From Geobacter sp. OR-1 (GTDB lineage: Bacteria; Desulfobacterota; Desulfuromonadia; Geobacterales; DSM-12255): a stretch of 64,000 nucleotides of DNA. The DNA lies in contig NZ_BAZF01000007.1 in NCBI RefSeq assembly GCF_000813145.1, forward strand, positions 62,001 through 126,000. Direction: 5' to 3'. Position 1 is the stretch's first letter. Every line of letters begins with the position of its first letter. This document shows, in pieces, positions 9,591 through 17,519 of the stretch. A program made the position numbers and the translations under genes. The notes under the pieces are model-generated. The model saw only the letters and a list, made by a program, of their open reading frames with translations. It searched no databases and was not told the origin of the DNA.

Positions 9591-9650
9591 TCAACAAGGG
9601 TGGACTGCCGAACTTCCCACAATGCGCGGCGATGTATATCGTTTTTTCAT
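9591..9650 (-). CDS. Putative 19-residue precursor peptide MKKRYTSPRIVGSSAVHPC
   Basis: This reading frame is too short for normal gene calling but has every part of a gene. A TTGAAA-16-TACAAT promoter lies about 40 bases before it, AAGGAGGTG is placed ideally before the ATG, and a 15-bp hairpin terminator follows the TGA stop. The peptide holds a YxxPxI motif (Y5, P8, I10), the pattern bound by RiPP recognition elements in lasso and some radical-SAM peptide leaders, and ends in HPC. No modifying enzyme or transporter lies beside it, so any such partner would have to be elsewhere. The stop after the terminal Cys is TGA, so a Cys-Sec ending is conceivable but unsupported. The class is inferred from motif only. 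Confidence 0.6.
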   Translation of the reverse strand: MKKRYTSPRIVGSSAVHPC

Positions 9651-9687
9651 CCGCCCCACCTCCTTCCCGAAATTTGTACTGTGGTTA

Positions 9688-9715
9688 ATTGTATCCCCAC
9701 GAGTAATAATTTCAA
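9688..9715 (-). promoter_or_regulatory. Sigma-70-type promoter of the peptide gene
   Basis: On the minus strand TTGAAA and TACAAT are separated by 16 bases, ending about 37 bases before the peptide start codon. Both hexamers differ from consensus at one or two positions. Confidence 0.65.
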
Positions 9716-9885
9716 GTCCAGGGGCAATTTGCATCCATTGGCAAAAATGCCGGTGTGTTAACCGGTTGCTGCCGATCTGCCTAAGATTTATCAGGCAACC
9801 ACATTCCAGAGAGTCAGCCAAATTATTAAACACACATTTGCGTTATAATTACCTGTAAAAAGATGGCACTTCAAGGAGGTGCAGC

Positions 9886-11343
9886 ATGACGCTCCCCAAA
9901 GAACTCACCCGCATTTCCGCAACAACCTGGGAACTGCCGGTCTCATACAAGAAAGGAATGCTTGTCCCGGCACGTATCATTGCCTCGGAAAAACTGATCA
10001 ATGCCATGGAACAGACCGTATTCGATCAGGCGGCCAACGTTGCCTGCCTTCCCGGGATTACCGGCTACTCCTACTGCATGCCGGACGGCCACTGGGGCTA
10101 CGGTTTCCCGATCGGAGGGGTCGCCGCAATGGACCCCGAGAACGGAGTGATCTCGCCCGGCGGCATAGGATTCGACATCAACTGCGGCATGAGGCTGGTG
10201 CTGACAAACCTGACCGAACAAGAAATCAGGCCGCATTTGCACCAGCTGGTAAACCGGCTCTTTGCGCGGATCCCGACCGGAGTGGGATGCCATGGCGCAT
10301 ATAAAATCAAGGAAAGCGAATTCGGGATGATTGCCGAGCAGGGGTCGCGCTGGTGCCGCAAAGCCGGATACGCCTCCAGCGAGGATTTGGAGCTGACCGA
10401 AGAAGGGGGCTGCTTCCAGGGTGCGGACATCGACAAAGTAAGCCATAAGGCGATTGAGCGCGGGATACACCAGCTCGGCACCCTTGGCAGTGGAAATCAT
10501 TACTGCGAGATCCAGGTCGCCCGGCCGGAGAATATCATGGACGAAAAGATTGCCCGGTCTTTCGGCCTCTCGATCCCGAACCAGGTCGTGATCATGTTTC
10601 ACTGTGGCAGTCGCGGGTTCGGTCATCAGATCGCCACCGACTTTCTCCAGAGATTTTTAAAGGCAATGGGGCCGAAGTACGGGCTGGCGGTATATGACCG
10701 GGAACTTGCCTGCGCACCATTCCGGTCTACGGAAGGGCAGGATTATTACGCAGCCATGAAATGCGCCGTGAACATGGCGTTTGCCAACCGCCAACTGATC
10801 CTGCACAGGATTCGTGAGGTATTCAGCGAAACCTTTCATCGCGACCCGTTTGATTTGGGGATGCGGATGCTGTACGATGTTGCGCACAATACCGCCAAAC
10901 TCGAACGCCACCGGGTGGCCGGCACGACCCGCGAACTGCTGGTGCATAGAAAGGGAGCGACCCGATCGCTGGGTCCGGGGTCACCCGAGCTACCGGATTG
11001 CTACCGGCTAACCGGACAGCCGGTGATCATCGGCGGCAGCATGGAAACCGGTTCTTACCTGCTAGCCGGGATGCCCGGCAGCGAAGCCACGTTTGCCACA
11101 ACCGCGCACGGCAGCGGCCGCACCATGAGCAGGCACCAGGCAAAGAAGCTGTTTCGGGGAGACAAACTGCAGAAAGAGCTCGAACAGCGGGGTATTTACA
11201 TAATGACCGATTCATTGGGGGGGTTGGCGGAAGAGGCAGGCGCCGCTTACAAGGATATCGATGAAGTGGCTGCAGTCACGGAACAAGCGGGGCTCAGCAG
11301 AAGAGTGGTAAAATTGACGCCGATCGGCAACATCAAGGGGTAA
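9886..11343 (+). CDS. rtcB: RtcB-type RNA ligase
   Basis: 485 residues, full length. Joins RNA 2',3'-cyclic phosphate or 3'-phosphate ends to 5'-hydroxyl ends, with GTP and manganese. The metal-binding GGIGFDINCG is at 92-101; further ligand motifs GSGNHYCEIQ and FHCGSRGFGHQ follow, and the carboxy-terminal AHGSGR carries the histidine that accepts GMP. AAGGAGGTG precedes the ATG. A TATAAT at 9844-9849 could be its -10, without a clear -35. The archease gene starts two bases after the stop, as expected for its activator. Confidence 0.96.
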   Translation: MTLPKELTRISATTWELPVSYKKGMLVPARIIASEKLINAMEQTVFDQAANVACLPGITGYSYCMPDGHWGYGFPIGGVAAMDPENGVISPGGIGFDINCGMRLVLTNLTEQEIRPHLHQLVNRLFARIPTGVGCHGAYKIKESEFGMIAEQGSRWCRKAGYASSEDLELTEEGGCFQGADIDKVSHKAIERGIHQLGTLGSGNHYCEIQVARPENIMDEKIARSFGLSIPNQVVIMFHCGSRGFGHQIATDFLQRFLKAMGPKYGLAVYDRELACAPFRSTEGQDYYAAMKCAVNMAFANRQLILHRIREVFSETFHRDPFDLGMRMLYDVAHNTAKLERHRVAGTTRELLVHRKGATRSLGPGSPELPDCYRLTGQPVIIGGSMETGSYLLAGMPGSEATFATTAHGSGRTMSRHQAKKLFRGDKLQKELEQRGIYIMTDSLGGLAEEAGAAYKDIDEVAAVTEQAGLSRRVVKLTPIGNIKG

Positions 11344-11345
11344 CG

Positions 11346-11777
11346 ATGCCGTACCGATTCCTGGAAAAGGTCGCAACCGCAGATGTTGCCTTTGAGGCCT
11401 GGGGCTCGACCATTGAGGAAATGTTCGTGGAAGCTGCGGAAGCGACCTTGAACGTCATGGTGGCAGACCTGTCCGCCATCAGCCGCCGCGAAAAAATAAC
11501 CCTGGTGTTGGAAAACGACTCGATCGAGATGTTGCTGTTCGACTTCCTGGGCGAGCTTGTCTATCTCAAGGATGCCCAGCGCCTGCTGCTGCTGGTGGAG
11601 AATATTTCGGTCAAGAAAGATGTGGGAGGTTACGAGTTGGCAGTCACCCTGGCCGGGGAAAAGATCAATCCCAAGCGACACCCGCTCAATGTCGACGTGA
11701 AAGGGGTGACGCTGCACCTGTTTGAAGTTGCGAAAACCGCGTCAGGATGGCAGGCAACCGTAGTGCTGGACATTTGA
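11346..11777 (+). CDS. Archease, RtcB activator
   Basis: 143 residues. Archease promotes guanylylation of RtcB and lets it turn over many times. Recognisable segments are the opening PYRFLEKVATADVAFEAWG, the EEMFVEAAEATLNVM helix, LLFDFLGELVYLKD, and the closing strand VTLHLFEV. The conserved acidic residues in the ADVAFE segment are in place. It starts two bases after rtcB, so the two form one operon. A GC-rich hairpin follows the stop codon. Confidence 0.93.
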   Translation: MPYRFLEKVATADVAFEAWGSTIEEMFVEAAEATLNVMVADLSAISRREKITLVLENDSIEMLLFDFLGELVYLKDAQRLLLLVENISVKKDVGGYELAVTLAGEKINPKRHPLNVDVKGVTLHLFEVAKTASGWQATVVLDI

Positions 11778-11778
11778 A

Positions 11779-11809
11779 GGCCGGGGACAGGACTCTGCCA
11801 GCCCCGGCC
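11779..11809. terminator. GC-rich hairpin between convergent genes
   Basis: GGCCGGGG (11779-11786) pairs with CCCCGGCC (11802-11809). There is no T-run in either direction, so it may be a weak terminator or RNA-stabilising end for the rtcB operon and for the converging gene. Confidence 0.4.
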
Positions 11810-11821
11810 GTTGAATACAGA

Positions 11822-12202
11822 TCAGTGGGTGATGTCGGTAGACGGTTCGGCCGGCCCGAACTTCATGGCATCCTTGGCCTGCTGCACCGCTTCGAGCTCC
11901 TTGACCCTCTCCCCAAACCAGGCATGGATCGTTCGGGCACTTTCGTAATTCAACACGATTCCGGATTCAACCGCCCGGTAAAGCGTCTGGTTGAAATCGG
12001 CCGGGACCTCATCGATAACAGCGCCGATGGTGCCGTTAGCATTTATTTCCTGTGTAATCGCCACCGGTATTCCCGAGCGCTCCAGGTAAAAGTGGACTAC
12101 CAGTTCCCCGCGCGGCGAAACCCCACCATGGGCGCCATTGATATAAACCGGGTTGTAATCTTCTGCAAACAGGTACTTAAATATGATCTGCGGCTTTTTC
12201 AC
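11822..12202 (-). CDS. Conserved-looking protein of unknown function
   Basis: 126 residues from a GTG preceded by GAGGA; an ATG 19 codons upstream gives a non-conserved-looking extension. The chain begins with a beta-rich stretch (IIFKYLFAEDYNPVYINGAHGG, then GELVVHFYLE) and ends with a helical, acidic tail. No signal peptide or membrane segment is visible. The family was not recognised with confidence. It converges on the rtcB-archease operon and is divergent from the hydrolase gene. Confidence 0.65.
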   Translation of the reverse strand: MKKPQIIFKYLFAEDYNPVYINGAHGGVSPRGELVVHFYLERSGIPVAITQEINANGTIGAVIDEVPADFNQTLYRAVESGIVLNYESARTIHAWFGERVKELEAVQQAKDAMKFGPAEPSTDITH

Positions 12203-12313
12203 TGAACATTCCTCCTGTCTCAATTTCCCGGCATGCCGAGCATTGCTGTTCTTTATCATGGTTGCTAAAATGATTCAAGTTGCATTGCTCGAACCGCAGA
12301 GGAAAGCCCGGCC

Positions 12314-13135
12314 ATGAAATGTCCATCCTGCCTCTCTATCGGTCCGAAGCTGCACTGCGAGGCCATTGGCGCTGGCCCGGAACCGCTCCTCTTCCTGCAT
12401 GGTTTTGCCGCATCTTCGGTAACCTGGGAGGAAATCTCACCCTACTTTCCGCTTGATCGATTCCGGCTTTACCTGCTCGATCTCAAGGGGAGCGGCAAGT
12501 CTGATAAACCGCGCGACAACGCCTACAGCCCGGAAGACCAGGCAAACCTGGTTCTGAACGCGATCGAAGGGTTGGGGATAAGAAATATCACCATGATCGG
12601 CCACTCGCTCGGCGGCGGAATCGCCCTGCTCGCCTGGCACAAGGGGAAGGCAACCTGTCGATCGGCGCTGATATCCAGGCTGGTGCTTATCGACGCCGCT
12701 GCCTACCCGCAACGTTTCCCGCGGTTCTTTCAATGGCTGCGTAAGCCGATCCTCGGCTGGCTCCTGCTCCGGCTACTGCCGTTACGGTCAATGGTGCGGT
12801 ATAATTTGCGTCATGTCTATCACGATCCGGAGCAGGTAACGGAAGCCAGGGTTGCCCGCTACATGGGATGCTTCCGCGGCGCCGGAACGGTTGCCGCCAT
12901 CATTGCCACCGCGCGGCAGGTAGATTCCCTGAGATCGATTCCGGACCATGGGCAGATTGACGTCCCCACCCTCATTATCTGGGGACGGTATGACCGGGTG
13001 ATTCGGCTGCAAAGCGGCGAGCGGCTGCATGCAGAAATCCCCGGTTCAAGACTGGTCGTAATGGATTGCGGCCACAATCCCCACGAAGAAGAGGCGGCAG
13101 CTTCCGCTGCAGCAATCATCGGGTTCATTAACTAA
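12314..13135 (+). CDS. Alpha/beta hydrolase
   Basis: 273 residues with an alpha/beta hydrolase fold. Visible elements are the oxyanion segment FLHGFAASSVTW (27-38), the nucleophile elbow GHSLGG with Ser98, the strand IIWGRYDRV carrying the likely catalytic Asp, and the carboxy-terminal DCGHNPHEE with the catalytic His. The opening CPSC pair is unusual but unexplained. No signal peptide. The substrate cannot be deduced. Members of this shape include esterases, C-C bond hydrolases and haloperoxidase-like enzymes. Confidence 0.88.
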   Translation: MKCPSCLSIGPKLHCEAIGAGPEPLLFLHGFAASSVTWEEISPYFPLDRFRLYLLDLKGSGKSDKPRDNAYSPEDQANLVLNAIEGLGIRNITMIGHSLGGGIALLAWHKGKATCRSALISRLVLIDAAAYPQRFPRFFQWLRKPILGWLLLRLLPLRSMVRYNLRHVYHDPEQVTEARVARYMGCFRGAGTVAAIIATARQVDSLRSIPDHGQIDVPTLIIWGRYDRVIRLQSGERLHAEIPGSRLVVMDCGHNPHEEEAAASAAAIIGFIN

Positions 13136-13313
13136 TCCCGACCAGGGCAATCATTATGACCGCTGTCTGCAGCAGATTTGCCATTTTCCGGCGTTCATAA
13201 ACCGTCTGATCCATCACTTCTCCGCGAGCATTGTCTGATGGTGATATTATGTGTATGATTACCCCAACACCCCCCTCAGTCAAGGCTTCAATATTTGCAA
13301 TGAGAATGGAATT

Positions 13314-14240
13314 ATGACCGCAGCCATAACGACCAGATCCCTCGCAAAGCGTTACGGGAACCTGACCGCGCTTGACGAGTTCGATCTCGAAGTAACCCGG
13401 GGTGGCATCTTTGGCCTTTTGGGGCCGAACGGCGCCGGCAAGACCACCCTGATCCGCATTCTTACTACCCTGATGCGCCCGACTTCCGGCACGGCGTGCA
13501 TAGAGGGTTTTGACACCGCATCGCACAGCAGGGAGATCCGCAGACTGATCGGCGTTGTCCCCCAGGAAAACAGTCTTGACCGGTACCTTACCGCCAGGGA
13601 AAACCTGGAACTTCATGCCCGCCTGCATGAAATGCCGGTGACCTCGTACCGGAAGCGGATTGACGAGCTCCTGGAGCTTTTCGGGCTGGCCGGGAGGCAG
13701 AACGACTTCCCGGACAGCTATTCCGGGGGGATGCAGAGACGGCTCGTTGTGGCGCGGGCACTCGTTCACCACCCCCGGATTCTGTTTCTGGATGAGCCGA
13801 CCACCGGTCTGGACCCTCAATCACGGCACGCGGTCTGGGATTACGTCAAGTCCATCGCCGGGAGCATGACCATCTTCCTGACCACTCATTACCTGGAGGA
13901 AGCGGACCAGCTCTGCGAAAGGATCGCCATCATGGACCACGGCAAGCTGATCACTCAGGGGAGCGCAACGGAACTGAAGGAACGCCTTACCGGCGGCGCC
14001 CTTTACGAGATCGAGTTCGGGGGGAACGCCGACGCTTTTGCCGCCACACTCGGCAACCTCTCCTGCATTCGCAAGCTCACCCTGGAGGGGAACAGAGCGA
14101 CAATCGAGCTGGAGCACTGGGAATGCCTCTCTGCCCTGGTTGCGGCACTGGCAGGCAACGAGATCCGGAGAATATCCCTCAAGGAACGCACCCTGGAAGA
14201 GGTGTTCATCTCGCTGACCGGCAAGGGGGTACGCGAATGA
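13314..14240 (+). CDS. ABC-2 type exporter, ATP-binding subunit
   Basis: 308 residues from the ATG after GGAATT; a longer in-frame reading adds 21 unlikely residues. It has Walker A GPNGAGKT (37-44), the Q-loop VVPQEN, the ABC signature YSGGMQ (136-141), Walker B ILFLDEP (156-162) and the H-loop TTHYLEEAD. The carboxy-terminal 90 residues match the DrrA/NodI-type extension. It overlaps the permease gene by four bases. Such pairs export lipids, polyketides or antibiotics; the substrate here is unknown. Confidence 0.93.
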   Translation: MTAAITTRSLAKRYGNLTALDEFDLEVTRGGIFGLLGPNGAGKTTLIRILTTLMRPTSGTACIEGFDTASHSREIRRLIGVVPQENSLDRYLTARENLELHARLHEMPVTSYRKRIDELLELFGLAGRQNDFPDSYSGGMQRRLVVARALVHHPRILFLDEPTTGLDPQSRHAVWDYVKSIAGSMTIFLTTHYLEEADQLCERIAIMDHGKLITQGSATELKERLTGGALYEIEFGGNADAFAATLGNLSCIRKLTLEGNRATIELEHWECLSALVAALAGNEIRRISLKERTLEEVFISLTGKGVRE

Positions 14241-14995
14241 GCATGGCCGGAGCACTCGCAATCTGGCGCCGGGACATGCTGGTTCTGCGGCGCAGCATCA
14301 TGTCGGAGATGATAGCGGTAATCGCCTACCCGCTCACCATCTACCTCGCCTTCGGCATCGGCATGCAGGGCTATATCGGGCTGGTGGAGGGGATTCCGTA
14401 CAGCATGTTCATCGCGCCGGGGCTGATCACCATGACCGCCGTGAACGCCGCTTATAGCGAGAGCGTATGGAGCCTCTGGTTTCACCGGCGGGTGCAGTTC
14501 ACCATCGAATCTTACCGGGTCACACCGGTAACGGTATCCGGCATCGTCTGCGCCAAGCTGTTTTCCGGGTTTACTCACGGCCTGGTAAAGGGGATCGCTG
14601 TAGGGCTGGTCATCTCCCTGATCACCCCGTTCCGTTTTCCGCCAGCGCACCTTGCCGTCTACCTCCTGTTTCTGATCCCGGGCTCCGTGCTCTTCTCCTG
14701 TGCTGGGGTCATCTCCGGCACCCTGATGGACAAACCCGAGACTATCGGCCGGGTGGAGGCGGTATTCATCATGCCGTTAATCTTCATGTCCGGGCTGTTT
14801 TTCCCCCTATCCTCCTATCCTCAGGTGATCATACCGATAGTCAGGTCTCTGCCCACAACCGCGCTTTTTGAAGGAGCCCGTCAAGCCCTGGTCAGCGGCA
14901 ATGTGTCATTCGGATTTCTCATACTGCTTTACACCACGGCGCTGTCCGCCTTTATAGCGGCAGTATGGATCTTCCGCCGCAAGATGGCGGAGTGA
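14237..14995 (+). CDS. ABC-2 type exporter, membrane subunit
   Basis: 252 residues with about six membrane segments, the architecture of NodJ/DrrB-type permeases. The start is the ATG in the ATGA overlap with the ATPase stop, matching MSMAGALAIWRRDMLVLRRS. The segment FFPLSSYPQVIIPIVRSLPTTALFEGAR is the typical ABC2 signature near the carboxy end. It forms a two-gene transporter with the preceding ATPase. Confidence 0.92.
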   Translation: MSMAGALAIWRRDMLVLRRSIMSEMIAVIAYPLTIYLAFGIGMQGYIGLVEGIPYSMFIAPGLITMTAVNAAYSESVWSLWFHRRVQFTIESYRVTPVTVSGIVCAKLFSGFTHGLVKGIAVGLVISLITPFRFPPAHLAVYLLFLIPGSVLFSCAGVISGTLMDKPETIGRVEAVFIMPLIFMSGLFFPLSSYPQVIIPIVRSLPTTALFEGARQALVSGNVSFGFLILLYTTALSAFIAAVWIFRRKMAE

Positions 14996-15041
14996 TCCAA
15001 AGCCAGGGGTAGTCACCATTCCAACTGCAAAGGAACCCAAC

Positions 15042-15482
15042 ATGAAATTCCTCGATCCCATTTACCGCCTTGCCATCGCACTCTGGGCCGGTGGGAACGC
15101 CATCTTCACCCTGATGTTGACTCCGATCCTGTTCAAGACCGAGAGCCGCGACACGGCTGGCCGCATCGTCGGGAATCTCTTCCCCGGCTATTTCCGCTGG
15201 GGGCTGGCCTGCGGCGCAATTGCCCTTGTCTGCCGCCTCATCAGCCGCGGTTTCGGGCCAAAGGCCCCGGTGCTGCTGATCATCGCCATGCTGGCAGTGT
15301 CCTCATTCCAGGCGTTCTACGTGGAACCGAAAGCCGCGAAGCTGAAACAACAGATCGGCTCCTTTGAAACAACGCCGAAAGAGCACCCGCTGCGGCGGGA
15401 GTTCGCAAAACTCCACGGCATTTCCGCCGCCTGCAACCTGGCGGTGCTGGCCGGCGGCGTGGCACTGGTGGTTCTGCCGTGA
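15042..15482 (+). CDS. DUF4149-type four-helix membrane protein
   Basis: 146 residues with four hydrophobic segments (about 10-28, 48-66, 73-90 and 128-145) and the YRLAIALWAGGNAIFTLMLTPILF opening that is typical of DUF4149/TMEM205-like proteins. The loop between helices three and four (EPKAAKLKQQIG...HPLRREFAKLHG) is the conserved charged segment of the family. Function unknown. The MFS gene starts 28 bases downstream and is probably in the same transcript. Confidence 0.75.
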   Translation: MKFLDPIYRLAIALWAGGNAIFTLMLTPILFKTESRDTAGRIVGNLFPGYFRWGLACGAIALVCRLISRGFGPKAPVLLIIAMLAVSSFQAFYVEPKAAKLKQQIGSFETTPKEHPLRREFAKLHGISAACNLAVLAGGVALVVLP

Positions 15483-15510
15483 ACCGGTTTCGGGACAGCT
15501 GGGTCATTCC

Positions 15511-16704
15511 GTGATCAGGCTCCTGCGTGGACTGCCGGGCAATGTGGTGGTGCTCGGCCTGGTTAGCCTGCTGACCGACATCTCCAGCGAGATGATCTAC
15601 CCGCTGCTGCCACTGTTCCTCGCCACCACGCTCGGCGCCGGACCGGCCTTTCTGGGCATAATCGAAGGAGTGGCGGAATCGACCTCAGCGCTTTTGAAGC
15701 TTTACTCCGGGGTGCTGGCAGACCGGGTCCGCAGCCGCAAACGGCTGGTGCTGGCAGGATATGGCATATCGGCCCTGGCCAGACCGCTGGTGGCCTTTGC
15801 CGGATCGGCAACCCAGCTGATGTTCATCCGTTTTGTCGACCGGACCGGCAAAGGGGTGCGCACCTCTCCCCGAGATGCCCTCATAGCCGACACGGTTGAC
15901 GGCGGCAACCGGGGGCTGGCCTTCGGCTTTCACCGTGCCATGGATCACGCCGGGGCACTGATCGGCCCTCTGCTGGCCTCGCTGCTTCTGTACACGGTCA
16001 CGAAGAATCTCAGGACCGTCTTTCTCCTTTCGGCCATCCCAGGCATCTTGGCGGTCATCCTGATCGCCGCGAAGGTGACGGAAAGTTCGCGGGAACCCGC
16101 CCCGAGCGCGCCCCCCGTTATCCTAGGGCGTCTCCCCGGCGGCAGGCTGCGGAGCTACCTGCTGATTCTGTTTCTCTTTACCCTCGGCAACTCTTCCGAC
16201 GCCTTCCTGCTGCTTAAAGCGTCACAGGCCGGGGTGCCGACAGTGCGAATCGCGCAACTATGGGCCTTTTTCCATCTGGTCAAGATGCTCGCGGTCATCC
16301 CCTTCGGCGCGTTGTCGGACCGGATCGGCCGGAGGTCGGTCATCATCGCCGGCTGGACAGTTTATGCCCTGGCCTATGCGGGATTCGCCCTGGCAACGAG
16401 CGAGCCCCAGATCTGGGGGCTGTTTGCGGTTTACGGCCTGTTCTACGGGTTTACGGAAGGGACCGAAAAAGCGTATATTTCTGATCTGGCGCCGCAGGTA
16501 GAACGCGGCCGCGCCTTTGGCTGGTTCAATTTCGCCGTTGGAGCAGGCGCTCTGCCGGCCAGCCTGATCTTCGGGGTTATCTGGCAACGTGCCGGGAGTT
16601 CCGCGGCATTCCTGTTCGGCGCGCTGCTGGCGGCAATAGCCGCTATCCTTCTGGTCGCCATCGGTGGCGGCAAAGAAACGAGGTTCGCAGCGGACAAGCG
16701 GTGA
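15511..16704 (+). CDS. Major facilitator superfamily transporter
   Basis: 397 residues from a GTG start at 15511; a longer open frame overlaps the previous gene and reads as non-protein. Twelve membrane segments are expected. The opening VVVLGLVSLLTDISSEMIYPLLPLFL is a recognisable subfamily signature, and the loop DRVRSRKRLVLAGYG is the MFS motif between helices two and three, with a second copy DRIGRRSVIIAGW in the carboxy half. Substrate unknown; close relatives are often annotated as drug or sugar efflux proteins without proof. Confidence 0.88.
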   Translation: MIRLLRGLPGNVVVLGLVSLLTDISSEMIYPLLPLFLATTLGAGPAFLGIIEGVAESTSALLKLYSGVLADRVRSRKRLVLAGYGISALARPLVAFAGSATQLMFIRFVDRTGKGVRTSPRDALIADTVDGGNRGLAFGFHRAMDHAGALIGPLLASLLLYTVTKNLRTVFLLSAIPGILAVILIAAKVTESSREPAPSAPPVILGRLPGGRLRSYLLILFLFTLGNSSDAFLLLKASQAGVPTVRIAQLWAFFHLVKMLAVIPFGALSDRIGRRSVIIAGWTVYALAYAGFALATSEPQIWGLFAVYGLFYGFTEGTEKAYISDLAPQVERGRAFGWFNFAVGAGALPASLIFGVIWQRAGSSAAFLFGALLAAIAAILLVAIGGGKETRFAADKR

Positions 16705-16780
16705 GCGGCGACCAGGCAGCCCGTGATTAGCCGGACCCCCCCTTCTCCTGCTGCATTTACCGTGAAAACGGGAGGAGATC

Positions 16781-17080
16781 ATGTCATTCTTCTCGGCCGC
16801 AAGAAAAAAGAGACACGGCATACTCCGCGAGCAGCCGCTGGATGGAAACGAACGCTGCGTCGCCTGTGCTGCCGACTGTTGCCGCGGCTTTCCCAGCATC
16901 GAACTTGATGCGGACGAATATTCGCGGCTCGAATCCCTTGGTGCGGCCCGCCTCGCATTCACGCTTGACGGCCGCTTCTATCTCATTATCGAGAACGGCT
17001 GCGAGTTTCTGGACGGCAACCGGTGTGGTATCTATGACCTGCGCCCCAGGATCTGCCGCATCTTTTTCTGCGAAGATTGA
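16781..17080 (+). CDS. YkgJ-type cysteine cluster protein
   Basis: 99 residues with a GGGAGGAG ribosome site. The cysteine pattern CVACAADCC near residue 26, then CEFL, CGIYDLRPRIC and a final FFC, is that of YkgJ/UPF0153 proteins, thought to bind iron or zinc. It is soluble with no signal peptide. Role unknown. It is short compared with many family members but keeps the full cysteine set. Confidence 0.85.
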   Translation: MSFFSAARKKRHGILREQPLDGNERCVACAADCCRGFPSIELDADEYSRLESLGAARLAFTLDGRFYLIIENGCEFLDGNRCGIYDLRPRICRIFFCED

Positions 17081-17162
17081 CGCTGCCCGATTAGCCATCG
17101 CACCGGCCCCGTGCTGCCGCTCGTATGACCGCAGGCAGGCAGTTTCAGGTCGCCCCCCGTGC

Positions 17163-17187
17163 AAAAAAATGCCCGGTGGTTCCGGGC
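17163..17187 (-). terminator. Intrinsic terminator of the 58-residue protein gene
   Basis: On the minus strand GCCCGG and CCGGGC pair around a five-base loop and run into ATTTTTTT. It lies 18 bases past the stop codon of the small gene at 17205. Confidence 0.9.
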
Positions 17188-17204
17188 GCTCAACTCCGCA
17201 TTTA

Positions 17205-17381
17205 TTACATCTGCCCCGATCCGCCGGTTCTCCCTTTCCGTCCTACCATTACCTTGCCGTGATGGGTTATGACATGCAGATTGTGATTGGCGGCCCGCCG
17301 GATCATCCGCTCATGCTTGGCCAGCATCGGCACCGCATTTTTCGGTCTGGCCGTGGTCATCGGCATCATCGTACCTTTCAT
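17205..17381 (-). CDS. Small basic protein of unknown function
   Basis: 58 residues, MKGTMMPMTTARPKNAVPML at the start and a Gly/Arg-rich HHGKVMVGRKGRTGGSGQM-like end. It is unusually rich in Met, His, Arg and Lys, with a HNLHVITHHGK core. It has its own extended -10 promoter, a GAGGGGGTGA ribosome site and a strong terminator, which makes a real gene likely. It may bind nucleic acid or metal, but that is a guess from composition alone. The family was not recognised. Its promoter mirrors that of the divergent permease gene. Confidence 0.65.
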   Translation of the reverse strand: MKGTMMPMTTARPKNAVPMLAKHERMIRRAANHNLHVITHHGKVMVGRKGRTGGSGQM

Positions 17382-17419
17382 GATTGTCACCCCCTCGTGT
17401 ACCGCACTCCTTTGAGTAA

Positions 17420-17428
17420 ATTATAGCA
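17420..17428 (-). promoter_or_regulatory. Extended -10 promoter of the small basic protein gene
   Basis: On the minus strand this reads TGCTATAAT, a perfect -10 with the TGn extension. No good -35 is visible, as is usual for extended -10 promoters. It is the mirror image of the element at 17488-17496. Confidence 0.65.
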
Positions 17429-17487
17429 CGACCGGCACTATGAAGAGGAACTAATAATCAGCGTTACTAATCAGAGCCATAGGGCTG

Positions 17488-17496
17488 TGCTATAAT
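17488..17496 (+). promoter_or_regulatory. Extended -10 promoter of the AEC permease gene
   Basis: TGTGCTATAAT, with a TGn extension and perfect -10, lies 24 bases before the permease ATG. It belongs to a 12-bp inverted repeat with the promoter of the divergent small gene (AAATTATAGCAC at 17418-17429 and GTGCTATAATTT at 17487-17498). Confidence 0.65.
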
Positions 17497-17519
17497 TTCT
17501 GACAACTGAGGGGGGAATA

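Noticed and set aside
9591-9593. Reading the TGA of the peptide gene as selenocysteine (HPC-U-AEQ)
   Set aside because: The organism probably makes selenocysteine, and Cys-Sec endings are known in redox peptides. However, the only nearby stem-loop starts 18 bases downstream with a 15-bp stem and looks like a terminator, and a second TGA follows three codons later. Stop is the simpler reading.
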